From: CAYIYO01 sp964367715
Lineage (GTDB): Bacteria; Chlamydiota; Chlamydiia; Chlamydiales; Criblamydiaceae
Assembly: GCA_964367715.1 (NCBI GenBank)
Contig: CAYIYO010000020.1
Location: 1 to 31,076 of the forward strand
Direction: 5' to 3'
Length of the DNA stretch: 31,076 bases
The first letter of the stretch is position 1; each line of letters starts with the position of its first letter. Shown here one piece after another: positions 22,018-30,827 of the stretch. The notes below the pieces were generated by a model. That model was given only the letters and a program-made list of their open reading frames with translations, was not told the origin of the DNA and did no database searches. Position numbers and translations under genes: made by a program.

Positions 22018-22443
22018 ATGAAGACAATCTGTCGTTCAGCAGAAGAGACAATGGAGTTGGGAGCGTCGTTAGGGCGTTCCCTTCCAGCAAATAGTGTGGT
22101 ATGTTTCTTCGGAGAGCTGGGGGCAGGGAAAACAACATTCATTAAAGGCTTAGCCGCCGGCGTGGCTTTGGTGAGTGCAGATGCAATCAACAGTCCTACC
22201 TTTACTTATCTGAACATCTATACTGGAAAACGCACTGTCTACCATTTTGACCTGTATCGTCTGCGTGATGCCGACGAATTCATGGGCATGGGATTTGACG
22301 AATACTTTGAAGCGGGCGGCATTTGTTGCATTGAGTGGTCGGAAAGGATTTTGCCTTTGTTGCCCCCTAATGTGGTGAATGTGCGAATGGCGCATGTGAG
22401 TCCGACCGAGAGAGAAATAATTATAGAGTTAGGGATAGAGTAA
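22018..22443 (+). CDS. tsaE: tRNA threonylcarbamoyladenosine biosynthesis ATPase TsaE
   Basis: The 141-residue P-loop protein is the ATPase of the TsaBDE complex that makes the t6A modification at position 37 of ANN-decoding tRNAs. It shows Walker A GELGAGKTT, the SPTFTYLNIY switch-like segment, and YHFDLYRLRDADEF, all diagnostic of TsaE/YjeE. Length is typical. There is no clear SD; translation may depend on coupling to the gene upstream. Its stop is one base before the engB ATG. Confidence 0.95.
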   Translation: MKTICRSAEETMELGASLGRSLPANSVVCFFGELGAGKTTFIKGLAAGVALVSADAINSPTFTYLNIYTGKRTVYHFDLYRLRDADEFMGMGFDEYFEAGGICCIEWSERILPLLPPNVVNVRMAHVSPTEREIIIELGIE

Positions 22444-22444
22444 G

Positions 22445-23056
22445 ATGGCAGCATATGCATTTAAAAAAGCGGCTTTTGTGACCACGGCAGTGGATATGAA
22501 AGGGTATCCGACGATGAGAGACCTGCAGGGAAGGGTGATGCCCGAAGTTGCGGTAGCAGGACGTTCCAATGTCGGAAAATCGTCTTTGATGAACAACCTT
22601 TTTCAGGTCCGTGGACTCGTAAAAACGTCGTCGACACCGGGAAAGACTCAGGCATTGAACTTCTTTACCGTTGATGAAAGCCTTGCTTTTGTGGACCTTC
22701 CCGGATATGGCTATGCGAAGGTTCCAGAGACAGTTCGGCGCAAGTGGGGACCGATGGTACAGAAGTTTTTAGAGAATCGTCCGACGTTAAAACTCGTTCT
22801 CTTCCTTTTCGACATTCGTCGTATGCCTAATGAAGATGATTTTTTGATGATGAACTGGTTGATGCACAGCGGACATGCGATGATCATGGTATTGACCAAG
22901 GTCGATAAGGTCGGACAGAGCGAGAAAAACTCCAATACAGCAAAAATCTTACAAGCGTTTAATTTAGAAAACCTGCATTATGTTCACTATTCTTCAAGCA
23001 AAAATGTCGGCAGACAGAAGTTGATGGCGATGATTAATGATGCGTTACAAGATTAG
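22445..23056 (+). CDS. engB: ribosome biogenesis GTPase EngB/YsxC
   Basis: The 203-residue GTPase acts in 50S subunit assembly. It has G1 GRSNVGKSS, G2/switch I TPGKTQALNFF, G3 DLPGYGYAKVP, G4 TKVDK and G5 SSSKN. These match EngB specifically (the TPGKTQ and PGYGYA segments). It starts one base after the tsaE stop, implying translational coupling; the SD (AGGGATAGAG) lies in the end of tsaE. Confidence 0.96.
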   Translation: MAAYAFKKAAFVTTAVDMKGYPTMRDLQGRVMPEVAVAGRSNVGKSSLMNNLFQVRGLVKTSSTPGKTQALNFFTVDESLAFVDLPGYGYAKVPETVRRKWGPMVQKFLENRPTLKLVLFLFDIRRMPNEDDFLMMNWLMHSGHAMIMVLTKVDKVGQSEKNSNTAKILQAFNLENLHYVHYSSSKNVGRQKLMAMINDALQD

Positions 23057-23065
23057 GAAAGACCA

Positions 23066-23821
23066 ATGCCCCTTTTAGAGAAAGATCAGTTTGTTTGTAT
23101 CGACTGTGAGTCGACAGGATTGGATCCAAAGATGGACCAGATCATTGAAGTGGCGGTTGTTTCTTTTACCTTATCGGAGGGCGTTCAGGACAGCTTTGAA
23201 AGCCTTATTGATCCTTTGTGCGTGATTCCTGAGAGCTCGATAGAAATCCATCACATCAAACAAGAAATGGTCGATGGCCAGCCTAAGATTGGCGACGTAT
23301 TGGCACGTGTGTTAGAAATTATTGGAAGACGCACCATTGTCGGTCATGGCGTAAAGTTTGATATTGAATTAATTGCGCTAGCAGCAGAGAAAGCAGGAAT
23401 CCCTTGCCGCATTCGTCAAAATCCAACGATTGACACGTTGCGCCTTGCTCGCTTGTATGGGGATAGTCCTTCGAATGCTCTCGCAACTCTAGGCCTGCAT
23501 TTTAATGTACCTTCCGATGGATCGCATCGCGCGATGAGCGATGTCAGAGTGAACATCGAAGTGTTTAAACATTTGTCCCACCGCTTTAAAACGACAGAAA
23601 AGTTGCATGAAGCACTTTCTCGTCCTATCCTTCTCAAAACAATGCCCCTGGGACCACACAAAGGCCGTCTAATGCGCGATGTGCCGCATCAGTATTTGCA
23701 GTGGGCTTCGAATAAAGACTTCGATCAAGATCTTTTATTTTCTTTGCGCTCGGAACTCAAACGTCGTAAAAAAGGAAATCTTTTCGAACAGATGGGCAAC
23801 CCTTTTAGCTCTCTCGAGTAA
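23066..23821 (+). CDS. dnaQ: DnaQ-like 3'-5' exonuclease (DEDDh)
   Basis: The 251-residue protein has the DEDDh exonuclease motifs: ExoI VCIDCESTGLD (the DxE pair), ExoII VGHGVKFDIELI, and ExoIII HRAMSDVRVN with the catalytic His and Asp. This fold occurs in the epsilon proofreading subunit of DNA polymerase III and in related RNases. The C-terminal tail of about 70 residues (from LLKTMPLGPHKG) carries a short segment resembling those in bacterial exonucleases of the RNase T/DnaQ group. Whether it is the replicative epsilon cannot be told here. AGGAAAG precedes the ATG, nine bases after engB. Confidence 0.88.
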   Translation: MPLLEKDQFVCIDCESTGLDPKMDQIIEVAVVSFTLSEGVQDSFESLIDPLCVIPESSIEIHHIKQEMVDGQPKIGDVLARVLEIIGRRTIVGHGVKFDIELIALAAEKAGIPCRIRQNPTIDTLRLARLYGDSPSNALATLGLHFNVPSDGSHRAMSDVRVNIEVFKHLSHRFKTTEKLHEALSRPILLKTMPLGPHKGRLMRDVPHQYLQWASNKDFDQDLLFSLRSELKRRKKGNLFEQMGNPFSSLE

Positions 23822-23855
23822 GTCTCTTTTTTTTCTCAGCCCCTGCATTTTCTTT

Positions 23856-24851
23856 TTACTTCTGCTGGAGTCTATTCATCAGTGGTAACGTCTTGAGGGC
23901 GTAGGCGGCCGCGCCAATGGCTCCTGCATTATTCTGAAGCTGCGCGCGTACAATCGTCAACTCCTTTGTCGCTGCTTTCAGAGCATGTTGACGAACGTGT
24001 GATTCGACGTGTTGCACTATTTCGGGCATCCCTTCGATGACCCCGCCTCCAAACACAATGCATTCCGGATTCAATATATTGACAAGAGAGACTGTCCCTG
24101 CAGCAAGTGCAGCGGTCGCCTCTTGAATGATTTCTTTTGATAGAGGATCGTTGAGCAGTGCAGCTTTCATAATGAGACGTCCGTTGATGGCCTCGGCATC
24201 ACCGTCCGCTTTTTCCATGAGAATTTTTCCTTGCTCTGGATATTGCCTGATACGTTTTTTTGCTTGTTCTGTCATTGCCCATCCGCCGGCGATCGCTTCC
24301 ATGCATCCGTTGTTTCCGCAGGTGCAGCGCGGACCATTAAGAGAGACGACCATGTGTCCAATTTCTCCCGCACTATTGGAGCTGCCTGCGAGCATTTTGC
24401 CTTCGAAAACGATGCCTCCACCAATTCCTGTGCCGACAAAGATGCAGAGCAAATTTTGTTTTTCTTTTCCTGCACCATGCAGCCATTCTCCCCATGTTGC
24501 TGCGCGGACGTCGTTGAGGACGGAGAGTGGGATATGCAATTGATTGTAGAGCATCTCCTGAATCGGAACATTTTCCCATTTTAGATTCGGGGCGAAAAGG
24601 ACTTTTCCTGTTTTTTCTTCGATCTGACCTGCGATGCCAATACCGATGGCGACAGGAGAGCATCCAATTTTTTGCTCGAGCTGCTTTAGAGTGCGAATAA
24701 TTTCTTCTTGTATTGCTTGTGGGCCCCCTTGGACATCGGTTTCGCAGCGAATTTTTTCTCCGACATTGCCTTCGGTATCGAGTTGTAAGAGTTGTATTTT
24801 TGTTCCGCCGAGATCAATACCTGCAGCCCACGATTTTTTTTGCATCATCAT
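23856..24851 (-). CDS. ROK family sugar kinase (glucokinase-like)
   Basis: The 331-residue protein is a ROK kinase. It has the N-terminal phosphate loop GIDLGGTKIQL, the catalytic NDVRAATWGEW, FVGTGIGGG and the zinc-binding CTCGNNGCMEAIAGG, with the GEIGHM glucose-binding segment just before it. These point to a glucokinase; the enzyme would feed hexose 6-phosphate to glycolysis, in line with pgk nearby. There is no helix-turn-helix, so it is not a ROK repressor. Three ATG codons in a row at the start (24851, 24848, 24845) leave the exact start open; AAAGG favours the second or third. It lies convergent with the exonuclease and is read after pdxH with a short gap. Confidence 0.9.
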   Translation of the reverse strand: MMMQKKSWAAGIDLGGTKIQLLQLDTEGNVGEKIRCETDVQGGPQAIQEEIIRTLKQLEQKIGCSPVAIGIGIAGQIEEKTGKVLFAPNLKWENVPIQEMLYNQLHIPLSVLNDVRAATWGEWLHGAGKEKQNLLCIFVGTGIGGGIVFEGKMLAGSSNSAGEIGHMVVSLNGPRCTCGNNGCMEAIAGGWAMTEQAKKRIRQYPEQGKILMEKADGDAEAINGRLIMKAALLNDPLSKEIIQEATAALAAGTVSLVNILNPECIVFGGGVIEGMPEIVQHVESHVRQHALKAATKELTIVRAQLQNNAGAIGAAAYALKTLPLMNRLQQK

Positions 24852-24866
24852 TACCTTTTAATCTGT

Positions 24867-25502
24867 TTAAGGGGCGATTTGATCGATCTTCCATTCTTCA
24901 TTATTCTTTTGGTAGCGAAAGCGGTCATGCAGTCGGTTGCGCTGTCCTTGCCAAAAAATGAAAAGGGTGGGCACGAGGCGGAATCCGCCCCAATAAGGAG
25001 GAAGAGGAATTTCCTTTCCTTCAAATTCTTTTTGCAACTCAGAAAAGCGGTCTTCCATCCACTCGTGAGACGAGATAACATTTCCTTGTGACGATACCCA
25101 TGCACTGAGTTGACTGGCGCGAGGACGACTGTGGAAGTAGGTGGTGGACTTTTCTGTGGATAGCTTTTGGATTGTGCCTTCAATGGTGAGTTGTCGCTCC
25201 AACTCTTTCCAATAAAAGTTCAATGAAGCGAAGGGATTTTCTATGAGTTCTTTGCCTTTGCGGCTTTCGTAATTGGTGTAAAAAAGGAGACCTTCGTCAT
25301 CGACCTCTTTTAATAAGACAACACGGCTTGAGGGCTTCCCTTCTTTGGTCGCAGTGGACAGCGTCATGGCGTTGGGTTCGATCAATTTTTTTTTAATCGC
25401 TTCTTGAAGCCATCCGTTAAATTGAAAAAACGGGTTTGCATGCATAGAACTGATTGTCAGTCGTTTGCTGTTATATTCTTTTCTTAAGTGATTGAGGTCC
25501 AT
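24867..25502 (-). CDS. pdxH: pyridoxamine 5'-phosphate oxidase
   Basis: The FMN enzyme oxidises pyridoxamine or pyridoxine 5'-phosphate to PLP. The 211-residue product (ATG 25502) begins MDLNHLRKEY and shows the FMN-binding RVVLLKEVDDEGLLFYTNYESRKG, split here as RVVLLKEV and FYTNYESRKG, then ERQLTIEG, FHSRPRASQLSAWVSSQ and the C-terminal PPYWGGFRLVP, FWQGQRNRLHDRF and IDQIAP, all PdxH signatures. An in-frame TTG at 25532 would add ten residues not seen in the family. PLP would serve other PLP enzymes, among them EpmB. The gene is divergent from pgk, whose promoter overlaps its 5' end. Confidence 0.95.
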   Translation of the reverse strand: MDLNHLRKEYNSKRLTISSMHANPFFQFNGWLQEAIKKKLIEPNAMTLSTATKEGKPSSRVVLLKEVDDEGLLFYTNYESRKGKELIENPFASLNFYWKELERQLTIEGTIQKLSTEKSTTYFHSRPRASQLSAWVSSQGNVISSHEWMEDRFSELQKEFEGKEIPLPPYWGGFRLVPTLFIFWQGQRNRLHDRFRYQKNNEEWKIDQIAP

Positions 25503-25518
25503 CTCTGTTTTCTTCGCC

Positions 25519-25547
25519 TTGACTCTGTTCAATTCATCGTTTATAAC
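25519..25547 (+). promoter_or_regulatory. promoter of pgk
   Basis: TTGACT (25519-25524), 17-base spacer, TATAAC (25542-25547); the transcript would begin about 25 bases before the pgk ATG. It is one of the best consensus matches in the window and lies in the gap between divergent pdxH and pgk. Confidence 0.6.
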
Positions 25548-25578
25548 TTGAATTTATACTGATTATTCAGGGAATTTC

Positions 25579-26817
25579 ATGCACCATAAACTTAGCGTTA
25601 CCGACCTGCCGATCAAAGGAAAAAAAGTTTTGATTCGCGTCGATTTTAACGTTCCTCTCGATAAATCAGGTAAAATCACAGACCTTTCTCGCATCGAAGC
25701 TTCTATTCCTACCATCCGTTATGTCCTCGACAATGGCGGCAGCGTCATTCTGATGAGTCATCTCGGACGTCCCAAGGGAAAGCCCTCTCCAGAATTTTCA
25801 CTCGCTCCCTGTGCGAAAGCGTTAGAAAAATTGTTGGGTGTTCCCGTCCAGATGGCGCCGGATTGTGTCGGATCGGATGTCGACGCATTGGCAAAGGTGC
25901 TTAAGGCAGGACAAGTGCTCCTACTCGAAAACTTGCGCTTTCATAAAGGAGAGGAAAAGCCTGACGAAGAACCACTGTTTGCTTCCCAGCTTGCCGCTTT
26001 AGGAGATGTATATGTCAATGATGCATTTGGGACTGCCCATCGCGCCCATGCCTCAACCTTTACTGTCCCTCACCATTTTCAAGGAGCGGCCGCTGCAGGT
26101 TTGCTCATGCAGAAAGAGCTCGCATTTTTTGAGCCACTCTTGTTCCGTCCAAAGCGTCCCTTCTATGCCATCATTGGTGGTGCGAAAATCTCGTCTAAAA
26201 TAGGAGTGTTAAAGGCGCTGTTGAAAAAAGTAGACGCACTACTCATTGGTGGTGCGATGGCCTACACCTTTTTAAAGGCGCAGGGCGTTTCTATTGGAGA
26301 TTCGTTATATGAGGAAGAGTGGATTCCTACTGCAAAAAAAATAATTGAAGAAGCAGAGCGCGCAAAAGTAAAATTATTTCTTCCTATTGATAATGTGGTC
26401 GCCGATAAAATTTCTGCCGATGCGATTTCTCGTGTGGTCACGATAGAAGAGGGGATTCCTTCTGGCTTTAGCGGAGTCGATATTGGTCCTTTGACAATAA
26501 ATTTATTTGATCAGGAACTGCAAGAAGCAAAGACAGTATTTTGGAATGGACCGCTTGGCGTGTTTGAGATTCCACGCTTCGCTGAAGGAACCAATGCCAT
26601 TGCCCATACGGTTGCTTCGTTGGACGCCATGACGGTTGTAGGCGGCGGGGACTCTGTTGCAGCACTTTACGCCACAGGAGAGGCAGACCGTATTAGCCAC
26701 CTCTCTACTGGGGGAGGCGCTGCATTGGAGCTGATCGAATTTGGAACCCTGCCAGGGATCGAGGCGCTCTCGGGAAATGGTCAATATAAGGAGAAACACG
26801 CACCTATTATCTTGTAA
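25579..26817 (+). CDS. pgk: phosphoglycerate kinase
   Basis: The 412-residue glycolytic enzyme transfers phosphate between 1,3-bisphosphoglycerate and ADP. It has the signature KKVLIRVDFNVPLD, ILMSHLGRPKG, LENLRFHKGEEK, DAFGTAHRAHAST, IGGAKISSKIG with ATP contacts, GPLGVFEIPRFAEGT, GGGDSVAAL and STGGGAALE. Length is normal. Its ATG is preceded by a weak GGAA. The next gene, an ATP/ADP translocase, starts 114 bases later. I see no clear terminator between them. ATP from this step complements imported host ATP. Confidence 0.97.
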   Translation: MHHKLSVTDLPIKGKKVLIRVDFNVPLDKSGKITDLSRIEASIPTIRYVLDNGGSVILMSHLGRPKGKPSPEFSLAPCAKALEKLLGVPVQMAPDCVGSDVDALAKVLKAGQVLLLENLRFHKGEEKPDEEPLFASQLAALGDVYVNDAFGTAHRAHASTFTVPHHFQGAAAAGLLMQKELAFFEPLLFRPKRPFYAIIGGAKISSKIGVLKALLKKVDALLIGGAMAYTFLKAQGVSIGDSLYEEEWIPTAKKIIEEAERAKVKLFLPIDNVVADKISADAISRVVTIEEGIPSGFSGVDIGPLTINLFDQELQEAKTVFWNGPLGVFEIPRFAEGTNAIAHTVASLDAMTVVGGGDSVAALYATGEADRISHLSTGGGAALELIEFGTLPGIEALSGNGQYKEKHAPIIL

Positions 26818-26931
26818 TTAAAGGAAAAATAGTTTAAAATCTTCTTCGAAGTTAACAAAACTTTGATTTACAACCGTTAAACACGAGGCATATGAGACGC
26901 GGCATTCATAAAGCTTTGCAAGTGAGGGGTG

Positions 26932-28512
26932 ATGGAAGGAGTTAATCAGGCAGAGTCCAAATTTGGATGGCTAAGAGCTCTTATCTGGCCCATCCATCGG
27001 CATGAGATGAAGAAACTTGTGCCAATGCTACTTTTATTCTTTTTTATTACTTTCAATTATAATGTTTTACGGACATTAAAAGACACACTGGTCGTCAACG
27101 CTAAACAGTCCGGCGCCGAAGTCATTCCCTTTATTAAATTCTGGTTTATGTTTCCTGGATCGGTCCTGATGGCCTATCTTTACACACGCCTTTCGAATCG
27201 CGTGAGCAGAGAATGGGTATTCTATATTATCGCTGGTGGTTTCATCACCTATTTCGCTCTCTTTGCCCTTGCGCTTTATCCTAATCGCGATCTCCTTCAT
27301 CCCCATGCGTTTGCCGATACGATGCAGGCGGCTCTTCCTCTTGGACTCAAAGGATTGGTTGCTGCAGTTCGCAATTGGACCTTTACTAGCTTTTATGTGA
27401 TGTCAGAACTGTGGAGCAGTATTGTTTTGTCGATGCTCCTCTGGGGATTTGCCAATCAAATTACGCGACTAGGAGAGGCAAAACGTTTCTATGCAGTCTT
27501 TGGTGTCGCCGTCAATTTTTCTGGAATCATCGCCGGCCAAATTTCTATTATGGTTTGCTGCCAAGGATATAATCCGAGTTTTCCTTTTGGACAGACGGAA
27601 TGGGAACAGTCGCTTTATATCTTATTGGGGATGATTGTCACTTCCGGCATCATTTCATTGATGCTATTTCGTTGGCTCAACACACGCGTGTTGACCGATC
27701 CCGCCTTTTATGATGCCAGCGAAGAGAAAAAAGAGAAAGCGATGCGTGGCAAGCTCTCCCTTCGCGAAAGCTTCCGTTATATGTTCACTTCCCGCTACAT
27801 GATTTGTATTGTGGTGACGGTCATCGCCTATAATATGGTCATCAACCTTGTCGAAGTCCTATGGAAGCATGAAGTAAAAGAGCTTTATTCCGATCCTAAA
27901 CAGTACCATCTTTATATGAACCAGGTGACCTCGTTCATCGGAGTCATTGCGACGTTGACATCTCTCTTTATTTCAGGGAACTCTATCCGCCGCCTAGGCT
28001 GGTCCTTTACTGCGATGGTGACTCCTATCGTCTTGCTTGTGACAAGTGTCGCTTTTTTTGGCTCTTTTGTCGTGAAAGAAAACTATCCATTTCTTCTCCA
28101 TTCTTTCTTTGGGATGCTACCTTTGGCCTTAGTTGTGTTCTTTGGAACGTCCCAGAATGTGTTAAGTCGTGCTGCAAAATATACTGTCTTTGATGCAACA
28201 CGGGAAATGGCATTTGTTCCTTTATCTCCTGCAGATAAAATTAAAGGAAAAGCTGTTGTCGATGGTGTCTGCTCCCGCTTAGGAAAGTCGGGGGGATCCG
28301 TCGTTCACCAGGCTTTACTCCTCGTTTTTTCTTCGATCACTCAAAGCGCTCCTTATGTAGGGGTATGTCTACTTGTCGTCATTGCAATATGGATTGCAGC
28401 GACGCGCGTGCTAGGCAAAGAATTTAACGCCATGGCTGCTTTAGAGCAGCAATCGGCATCCGAAGAAAAGGTTGTTCCAGAAGAATTACGCTTGGAAGAA
28501 CAACCCGCATAA
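26932..28512 (+). CDS. ATP/ADP translocase (nucleotide transporter, first of a tandem pair)
   Basis: The 526-residue polytopic membrane protein is a bacterial/plastid-type ATP:ADP antiporter that imports host ATP in exchange for ADP. I count about 11-12 hydrophobic segments. Four charged residues reported as essential in the plant homologue have counterparts: Lys in LRTLKDTLVV (about 50), Glu in MSELWSSIV (about 159), Glu in NLVEVLWKHEV and Lys in SRLGKSGGS. The ATG at 26932 has GAGGGG just upstream; a GTG one codon earlier is less likely. A second, diverged copy starts 35 bases after the stop. The closest named relatives I recall are chlamydial Npt1/NTT1 proteins; nucleotide specificity is inferred, not shown. 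Confidence 0.93.
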   Translation: MEGVNQAESKFGWLRALIWPIHRHEMKKLVPMLLLFFFITFNYNVLRTLKDTLVVNAKQSGAEVIPFIKFWFMFPGSVLMAYLYTRLSNRVSREWVFYIIAGGFITYFALFALALYPNRDLLHPHAFADTMQAALPLGLKGLVAAVRNWTFTSFYVMSELWSSIVLSMLLWGFANQITRLGEAKRFYAVFGVAVNFSGIIAGQISIMVCCQGYNPSFPFGQTEWEQSLYILLGMIVTSGIISLMLFRWLNTRVLTDPAFYDASEEKKEKAMRGKLSLRESFRYMFTSRYMICIVVTVIAYNMVINLVEVLWKHEVKELYSDPKQYHLYMNQVTSFIGVIATLTSLFISGNSIRRLGWSFTAMVTPIVLLVTSVAFFGSFVVKENYPFLLHSFFGMLPLALVVFFGTSQNVLSRAAKYTVFDATREMAFVPLSPADKIKGKAVVDGVCSRLGKSGGSVVHQALLLVFSSITQSAPYVGVCLLVVIAIWIAATRVLGKEFNAMAALEQQSASEEKVVPEELRLEEQPA

Positions 28513-28547
28513 ATTTTTTATATACTAACCGTTTAAAAGGCACAAAG

Positions 28548-30125
28548 ATGTCGTCAATTGTAGAAGAAGCTAATTTTGGTAGAATTCGTTCATTTTTATG
28601 GCCCATCCATCGCCATGAATTTAGAAAATTCATTCCTATGGTCATTATGTTGTTCTGCGTCTGTTTTAACTACAGTGTCCTACGCAGCCTCAAAGATACG
28701 TTAGTCATCACTTCTTCTGGTGCGGCGGTTATCCCTTTTATTAAAGTATGGGCGATTCTCCCTTGCGCGGTGTTGATGACACTGCTCTTTGCAAAGATGT
28801 CCAATATTTATAGCCAAGAGCGCGTTTTCTATGTCATGGTATCGAGCTTTCTTGTCGCTTTTGCCCTTTTTGCCTTTGTTTTGCATCCCTTTTGCGAATA
28901 TTTGCATCCTGTCGGCATGGTCGCTCCGCTAGAAGCAATGCTGCCAGAAGGATTTAAGGGCCTCATTGCGATGTGTTGTTATTGGACGTATACAGTGTTC
29001 TATGTGATGTGCGAACTATGGGGCAGTATGGTCATGTCAGTCCTTTTCTGGGGATTCGCTAACGAAATCACCCGTATCTTCGAAGCCCGCCGCTTCTATA
29101 GCGTCTTCAGTATCTTTTCAAACATCGCCGCTGTGACTGCAGGACAAGCCTCCAACTTCTTCTCTTTAGGCGAAGACTATAATCCACACCTTCCTTTTGG
29201 ATCCAACGCATGGGAACAAACTGTCGATGTGATAGTCCTCGTTGTCATCGCCTCGGGCGTCGTCATGATGCTCGCATTTCGCTGGATGAATAAAAATGTA
29301 TTGACGGATCCCGCCTTTGACGAGCTCCATAAGACAAAACGCGCCCTCAAAGCTAAAAAACAGAAGATGTCGATGAAGGACAGTTTTAACTTTTTGTCGA
29401 ACTCAAAATACCTTGCCTGCATTGCCATTATTGTCGTCGGCTACAACCTCACCATGAACCTTGCAGAGGTCGTCTGGAAAGACCAATTGCGCGAGCTATA
29501 TCCTTCGCAGCATGAATTCCAAACCTACCTTAATAACTTGACTTCGGCCACAGGACTGATCTCAACGATCGTCTCTCTCTTTATGGCGTGGATGATTCGT
29601 CGTCTAGGATGGACATGGACCGCTTCTATCACTCCATTTATTATGTTGTTTGCCTGCTCCGGCTTCTTCACATTTATGATTTTTAAAGAGACACTAAGCC
29701 CTGCCGCCATTGCCTTAACAGGAATGACGCCACTGGTCATTGCTGTCTATTTCGGGGCCGCACAAAACTGCTTGAGTAAAGCCATGAAGTACTCTGTCTT
29801 TGATTCGACAAAGGAAATGGCGTTTATCCCTCTCGACCACGAAACGAAACTCAAGGGCAAGGCCGCTATCGATGGTGTAGGATCGCGCTTAGGTAAGTCC
29901 GGCGGATCATTGATCCACCAAGGCCTCCTCATGATCTTCTTTACACTGCCAGCGTGTGCTCCGTACCTTGCCGTGATTATCTTATTGGCAATCGTTGGCT
30001 GGATCTTTGCTGTACAGATGCTAGGAAAACAGTTCAATGAAATTGCAGAACTAAAAGAGCAAGAAGAGCTCGCGCAAGAAGAGCAAACTCTCAGCATCCA
30101 AGAAGCACAACCGGCGAATGCGTAA
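28548..30125 (+). CDS. ATP/ADP translocase (second of a tandem pair)
   Basis: The 525-residue product has the same membrane layout and start (FLWPIHRHEFRKFIPM against LIWPIHRHEMKKLVPM in the first copy) and the same four key charged positions (LRSLKDTLVI, MCELWGSMV, NLAEVVWKDQL, SRLGKSGGS). The two are similar along their full length but differ at many positions, so this is an old duplication, possibly with different substrates (ADP/ATP against other nucleotides). AAAGG precedes the ATG. The 35-base gap lacks a terminator, so both are probably cotranscribed. It ends one base before the stop of convergent pgsA, an npt-pgsA pairing I also recall from C. trachomatis. Confidence 0.93.
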   Translation: MSSIVEEANFGRIRSFLWPIHRHEFRKFIPMVIMLFCVCFNYSVLRSLKDTLVITSSGAAVIPFIKVWAILPCAVLMTLLFAKMSNIYSQERVFYVMVSSFLVAFALFAFVLHPFCEYLHPVGMVAPLEAMLPEGFKGLIAMCCYWTYTVFYVMCELWGSMVMSVLFWGFANEITRIFEARRFYSVFSIFSNIAAVTAGQASNFFSLGEDYNPHLPFGSNAWEQTVDVIVLVVIASGVVMMLAFRWMNKNVLTDPAFDELHKTKRALKAKKQKMSMKDSFNFLSNSKYLACIAIIVVGYNLTMNLAEVVWKDQLRELYPSQHEFQTYLNNLTSATGLISTIVSLFMAWMIRRLGWTWTASITPFIMLFACSGFFTFMIFKETLSPAAIALTGMTPLVIAVYFGAAQNCLSKAMKYSVFDSTKEMAFIPLDHETKLKGKAAIDGVGSRLGKSGGSLIHQGLLMIFFTLPACAPYLAVIILLAIVGWIFAVQMLGKQFNEIAELKEQEELAQEEQTLSIQEAQPANA

Positions 30126-30126
30126 T

Positions 30127-30639
30127 TTATTCCGTTTCGGATAAAGGGGTCTCTTTTGATAGGCATAGCTCGCACAAAGCGGCGATGCCTAATAAGAGAA
30201 ATGCACTATAGGCGGGAGAGGGGATGACCCATTGATTGGCTAGCAAAAGCAGGACAAAAAACTGCAATGTTGTCATGACCTTTCCCGACCAGATCGACCG
30301 AATCTTATACTTTCCAAAATTTCCCACAACAATCAAATAGAGTCCAAAAAGGCACACAGCGATATCCCGCGAAAGCATTGTTCCTACTTCAAGAAACGAA
30401 ATCCTTCCTTCTGCAATAAAAATCCCTAACGCCATCATCACAAAGAATTTGTCGGTTAATGGGTCTAGGACGGTGCCAAAGCGCGATGTCTGCTTAAAAT
30501 GGCGTGCCAATCGTCCATCGAGGAAATCCGTCATGCCTGCGCCAATAATGGCGACCGTACGCACCATAGGACTCTCATCCAACAGCAAAAATGCCAAGGG
30601 AAGGCGAAGAAAAGAGAGAATATTGGGTAATGTAAACAT
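30127..30639 (-). CDS. pgsA: CDP-alcohol phosphatidyltransferase (phosphatidylglycerophosphate synthase-like)
   Basis: The 170-residue integral membrane enzyme has the complete family signature D-G-x2-A-R-x8-G-x3-D-x3-D, seen as DGRLARHF, then FGTVLDPLTDKF, with the two catalytic and metal-binding aspartates. It transfers the phosphatidyl group of CDP-diacylglycerol to an alcohol; PgsA (glycerol 3-phosphate) is the usual assignment in Chlamydia, but sequence alone does not exclude another acceptor. Four to five hydrophobic segments follow. It is slightly shorter than the E. coli PgsA (182). The ATG lacks a good SD. Its stop abuts that of the second translocase. Confidence 0.88.
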   Translation of the reverse strand: MFTLPNILSFLRLPLAFLLLDESPMVRTVAIIGAGMTDFLDGRLARHFKQTSRFGTVLDPLTDKFFVMMALGIFIAEGRISFLEVGTMLSRDIAVCLFGLYLIVVGNFGKYKIRSIWSGKVMTTLQFFVLLLLANQWVIPSPAYSAFLLLGIAALCELCLSKETPLSETE

Positions 30640-30745
30640 AGTCTTAACGCCATTTTAATAGGAGCGTGCCTTAATATCCAATTATTTTTCTTGTGATAGT
30701 GGAGTTTTTTTATTAAATTTATTTTTAAAGATATTGTTAAGTAAT

Positions 30746-30775
30746 TTGATTTTTAATATCAATCTGTTTTATAAT
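30746..30775 (+). promoter_or_regulatory. promoter of the Inc-like gene
   Basis: TTGATT (30746-30751), 18-base spacer, perfect TATAAT (30770-30775). TTGAT (30746-30750) and ATCAA (30758-30762) form a dyad across the -35 region. Confidence 0.5.
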
Positions 30776-30790
30776 TAATCCAAAGATGTT

Positions 30791-30804
30791 TTGATTATAA
30801 TCAA
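30791..30804. promoter_or_regulatory. perfect 14-bp palindrome, possible operator
   Basis: TTGATTATAATCAA is its own reverse complement and lies 15-20 bases downstream of the -10 box, between promoter and ATG. Its half-site TTGAT also occurs in the dyad at the -35 box. Binding by a dimeric regulator is a guess; AT-rich palindromes arise by chance fairly often. Confidence 0.3.
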
Positions 30805-30827
30805 TAGAAATATAATAGGTGGGCAAT

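Noticed and set aside
25503..25532. TTG at 25532 as the start of pdxH
   Set aside because: It adds ten residues absent in the family and overlaps the pgk promoter region; ATG at 25502 gives the standard length.
26929..30125. Tandem translocases as an assembly duplication artefact
   Set aside because: The two copies differ throughout their protein sequences, so they are distinct paralogues.
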